From: Blastomussa wellsi
Lineage: Eukaryota; Cnidaria; Anthozoa; Scleractinia; Plerogyridae
Reading direction: 5' to 3'
Length of the DNA: 64,000 nucleotides
Assembly (NCBI GenBank): GCA_947652115.1
Contig: OX393566.1
Span: 23,283,674 to 23,347,673 of the forward strand
The notes under the pieces were generated by a model that worked only from the letters and a program-made list of their open reading frames with translations, searched no databases and had not been told where the DNA came from. Of the stretch, positions 60,929-64,000 are shown piece after piece. A program made the translations under genes and the position numbers. Positions within the stretch are counted from its first letter, which is position 1, and each line of letters starts with the position of its first letter.

Positions 60929-63725
60929 TTATATCGAGGCAAAACCACTCTGACTTGAATCTTTACCACAAAGCCTTCCAAGTGAATGACATGCAAACAG
61001 ACAGCCATCCTAAAAATATGAATGTCACAAACAAACATTTTCAGCAATTCAGTTAGTTAGCAAACTTATTTTACTAGGGTGGTATCCAGAAGGAGGTTAT
61101 GGTAATAAAAATTATGCATACCAGTAATTATTATATGGCAAGGAAAATCTGAGTGTTCTGATTGGTTCTTTCTTGGTCAGGATTTTGCCATATGGACTGT
61201 TTCCATAGAAACGGTCCTAAGTCGCATAGGAAAAATGTTTGAATTTGCTGGGCTATTTCTTTGTAGGAAGTGAAGGTGTGCAGAGTTTGCCCCCGCAGAC
61301 AAAAAATTGCCCCCGCAGACAAAAAATCCTAGGTATGGCCCTGAAAATTAAACCAGCCGTCTGAAAGAGAATTCAAATATTAGATGTAGTAATGTGAGTG
61401 CTATTAGGTTAAAATTAATGCAAAGACAGCAAACAACTTTTGAATTTCTTAGCGAATTTTCTCAGCGAGAAAGAACAGTTACAACCTAGTGAAAATCGAA
61501 AATTGATGTAGTAAGCAAAGCCATAAGCACGACGGATTTGGAGTTGGGAGAATCAGATCGTTTCCATGTTCTTCCGATTCCACTTACGCCTCTGTCACTT
61601 ACGATCTAGTGAAAACTAGACTAGCGTCAGAGACGCAAACAGAAGCAGAAGAATAAACCAATCACATTGCTAGTCTCAGGCACTCCAACGTAAAGCCAAA
61701 AAAGTGTTTCTTATGTTTGGAAGAGGAGAAGAAGGACGGCCGTGCAAGATGCTATTACATACATAATTTTACAAGCCTGTTATTGGTTAACAATTAGTTC
61801 CTTGAAGGAAAAGGTCATTTGCCACTTGAATTTTAGGGGGGTACTTGCAGTATAAATGGGGGGGTCTGACTTTTTTTTGGATTGAAAATTTACATGCTCT
61901 GTATTTTTTTGGGTGAAGAGATCTGTCAAATTTTTTAGGTCTGAGCAAAATCTTAAATTTGCTGCAGTGGATCAGAAAAATACTGCAAAATCGAACATTA
62001 CACGAGTCTGTTTGATTGAATAAATCTGTTTTTTATTTATTTATTCGGGTAGGAAATTGTGATGCCAGGTATTTTTGGGGGTCTAAAATTTCAGGCTCAA
62101 CTGTATGTTTTGGGGGTTTGCAATATGAAGCTCTCTCAGACCACCCCATCATGTATAATGAGAGTATCCCCCCCTCCTCGGACTTGAATATCCTGGATAT
62201 CTGAACCCTTGATGGAACCAAAAATCTCAATTACTTACAAGAGTATGAGCATGGCTGCCTATCGGCAGCAATAAACTACTGCAACAAGCATACCTTTATT
62301 AAAAAGGGGAAGTCAGCCCAAAATACGTAGTTTGGAAAAATCTCTTTTCCCTCCAATTTTCTGGCATATTTGTTTAATAAAATTCCAACAATGATGTAAA
62401 CAATTATAAGACAGGAAAATCTGAAAAATAAATGTTTCACAGTACTGTAAATATTTCATGAATAGATCAATTTCGATATTTTAAAATTCAGCCTAAAACA
62501 ATAGGCCTCAGCACAAGGCTCCGGGGTATAAATAAAATCATAGTTTGTGGGATTTATTCCCCGGAGCCTTGCAGTGATGTCTATTATTTTAGGCTGAATA
62601 TTAAAATAACGAAATTGGTCTATTAATGCATGAAAAACTCTTCACCTGTGGGATTTGATATATCACAAGCAGATATTATGTACATTCTGTTCATAGCAAT
62701 TGATATATCAAATTAATGTGTGGTTCCAGAAAATACCCATTTTTCCAGTTTGACCCCCACCCCCAGGATTTTCCATTCCAGAGGTTCTTGCCATACTCCC
62801 CCACCCCCCAGAAATTCCATGATTTTAGGACTTTGTCCCCCTACCCCTTGGAAAATTACACCCACGAGACGTCCCGCGGGACTGACACAATTAGTAGGCA
62901 TTCTTCGCACACAATAAATTATAATGCTTTGCAAACCTTGTGCACATCCAGGGGACTGGGGACAACTTCGTGGTTGGCCATTTTGTTTATTTCATGATAC
63001 TCCTTCGGAAATCCAACATACACCTGACAGAAGTGCAGTCTTCCTCATCCAAAGTTGAAAAAAATAACAGAAAATAGCATCTTTTCAACACAATTTCAAA
63101 CCCCCTGCCGAAAGAAAATCGTTTGTGTAACCCCCCTTCCCTTTGGGAATTTAGCGCTTTCAGACCCCCCTACCCCTCAGAATTTCTGTGATCCTCTGTG
63201 GGGAGGGGGGTATGGATATTTTCTGGAACCACACAATAGACATAGTGATTTCTGTTCAGTCTTGACTATTAAGACTATTATTAGCTACTGCCTAATTTAA
63301 ACACAACTAAAAGCACAAATTTACTGTGTTTGAACAACTTCATCAAGTCCTGAAGAACATATAAGAATGGGTTGTTTAACATACACAATGACAAGGATGC
63401 TTCCTATGCTGAATCCTGGAGAGCCACTGGAAATGCTAGATGAAGAGGAAGGTTGAGGACAGGCATGTTTGGAACGCAAAATAGTTGTCTGAAAAAAAAA
63501 TGATAAGTTGGCGGTGGAATACATGTAGCAGATCTTACTCTTAGTAATATCAAGAGTCAAAACAAAAGAAATAACAATGAAAAATTACTGTTTAGTTTCA
63601 GTGCTCTAATGCTACTTGAAACTTGAAGACTTACATATTTATTTCTGGCAACATCAGTAATCACTGGATCAAGATGACTTCCCCCTGCCTGAGTGCAATT
63701 CAACGTCACTGTAAACACAGAATCC
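60929..63725 (-). CDS. M6PR: CD-M6PR-like protein 2, 3' part (5' end outside window)
   Basis: Four exons on minus: 63725-63635, 63488-63385, 62420-62294, 61009-60929, 133 aa visible and phases consistent. They encode the end of the MRH domain (TVTLNCTQAGGSHLDPVITD; LRSKHACP), a Ser-rich stretch, a membrane helix (GSILVIVFSCLIIVYIIVGI), a tail with FPNYVFWADFPFLIK and DGCLFACHS, and the end GFASI. It shares the 127-nt exon length and intron phases of the paralogue at 29941-46141. Unlike that gene it keeps the Tyr that lies ten residues before the last luminal Cys (NKY), which matches the ligand Tyr of CD-M6PR. The Arg position is not conserved by eye. The tail Cys residues in DGCxFxC match human DGCDFVC. 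The upstream exons must lie beyond 64000; nothing convincing is seen in 63726-64000. Confidence 0.85.
61010..62293 (-). other. Intron of the second M6PR-like gene (tail intron)
   Basis: Minus-strand donor GTATGC at the high end and acceptor ATATTTTTAG at the low end. It holds G/T-rich low-complexity DNA (61835-62180) and no recognised gene. Confidence 0.7.
62461..62625. mobile_element. Palindromic element in the M6PR-like 2 intron
   Basis: AATAGATCAATTTCGATATT is inverted at the right (CGAAATTGGTCTATT), with inner arms AAAATTCAGCCTAAAA/TTTTAGGCTGAATATT and AAGGCTCCGGGG/CCCCGGAGCCTT. It is about 165 bases, non-coding. Confidence 0.8.
62717..63235. mobile_element. MITE with TGTGTGGTTCCAG termini, 519 bp
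   Basis: TGTGTGGTTCCAGAAAATAC and its inverted form (ATATTTTCTGGAACCACACA) bound a C-rich left side and a G-rich right side with many 'ccccca' and 'gggg' words. No transposase. Half-copies of the family lie at 56700-56885. Confidence 0.8.
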
Positions 63726-64000
63726 CTTGGAACAAACATGTATTCAAGGATAAGACAATATAAAGCTTCCCAAAATACCTAATATCGTACCCAGATCTTC
63801 TCAACCCTCCGGAAAGAACATCTGGTGAAAGCCGATTTTGCTTGCGTCAAATGTGTCAGAAAAGTGACACATGATGCCATTACGCATGCTTGGCAATTCA
63901 TGTGGGTGGAAAGCTCACTTACTCGTTACACCCAGGTCATGAACTACTTTCCTATACTGGGAAACGCCAGTACCACGGTACTGAGATAGACTTGAGGAAG
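63726..64000. other. Window end, no exon identified
   Basis: This presumably lies within an intron of the second M6PR-like gene. A short inverted pair (CTTTTCTGACACA near 63855 and GTGTCAG words) is present. No coding exon of the MRH domain could be matched. Confidence 0.4.

Noticed and set aside
62713..62934. Gly-rich protein on minus strand
   Set aside because: It is translation of the G/C-rich side of the MITE at 62717-63235.

Overview
The window reads as nuclear DNA of an animal, most likely an anthozoan cnidarian (coral or anemone). The protein-coding genes are split by GT-AG introns, and the encoded proteins are metazoan types: PHGDH, ANKRD54, CD-M6PR-like receptors, an LRR membrane protein and C2H2 fingers. 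The rest is AT-rich and packed with short DNA-transposon derivatives, tRNA-derived SINEs and broken retroelements. The cnidarian call is inference from overall character; no species marker is present.

Layout. Positions 1-17,000 hold no intact conventional gene. They carry four copies of one dispersed repeat family (copy 2 has an intact 189-codon reading frame), fragments of piggyBac-like and PIF/Harbinger transposases, pieces of non-LTR and DIRS/gypsy-like reverse transcriptases, and a frameshifted C2H2 zinc-finger sequence (about 13,822-15,004). From 17,005 to 24,629 (+) a six-exon gene encodes a small leucine-rich-repeat, single-pass membrane protein; its cytoplasmic tail is an in-frame tandem repeat of R-R-x-S motifs. 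A two-exon ANKRD54 orthologue lies at 27,883-26,287 (-).

From 29,941 to 46,141 (+) a seven-exon gene encodes a cation-dependent mannose-6-phosphate-receptor-like protein (273 aa). Its introns are full of small inverted-repeat elements, a partial LTR with a primer-binding site and long palindromes. PHGDH follows on + with ten exons (49,322-58,597, 517 aa). The 3' half of a second M6PR-like gene lies on the minus strand (63,725 to 60,929) and continues out of the window to the right. The two receptor paralogues therefore flank PHGDH in opposite orientation and share intron positions and phases.

I rebuilt exon structures by eye from splice signals, reading phase and family similarity. All exon lengths sum to whole codons. 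The genes are not an operon and act in unrelated processes: serine synthesis (PHGDH), lysosomal or Golgi sorting (M6PR-like), Lyn/nuclear-shuttle adaptor (ANKRD54) and cell-surface recognition or signalling (LRR). Points most worth follow-up: the receptor paralogue that seems to have lost mannose-6-phosphate ligand residues, the repeated RRxS tail, the uncharacterised repeat-borne ORF family, and several small elements with clear termini and target-site duplications.
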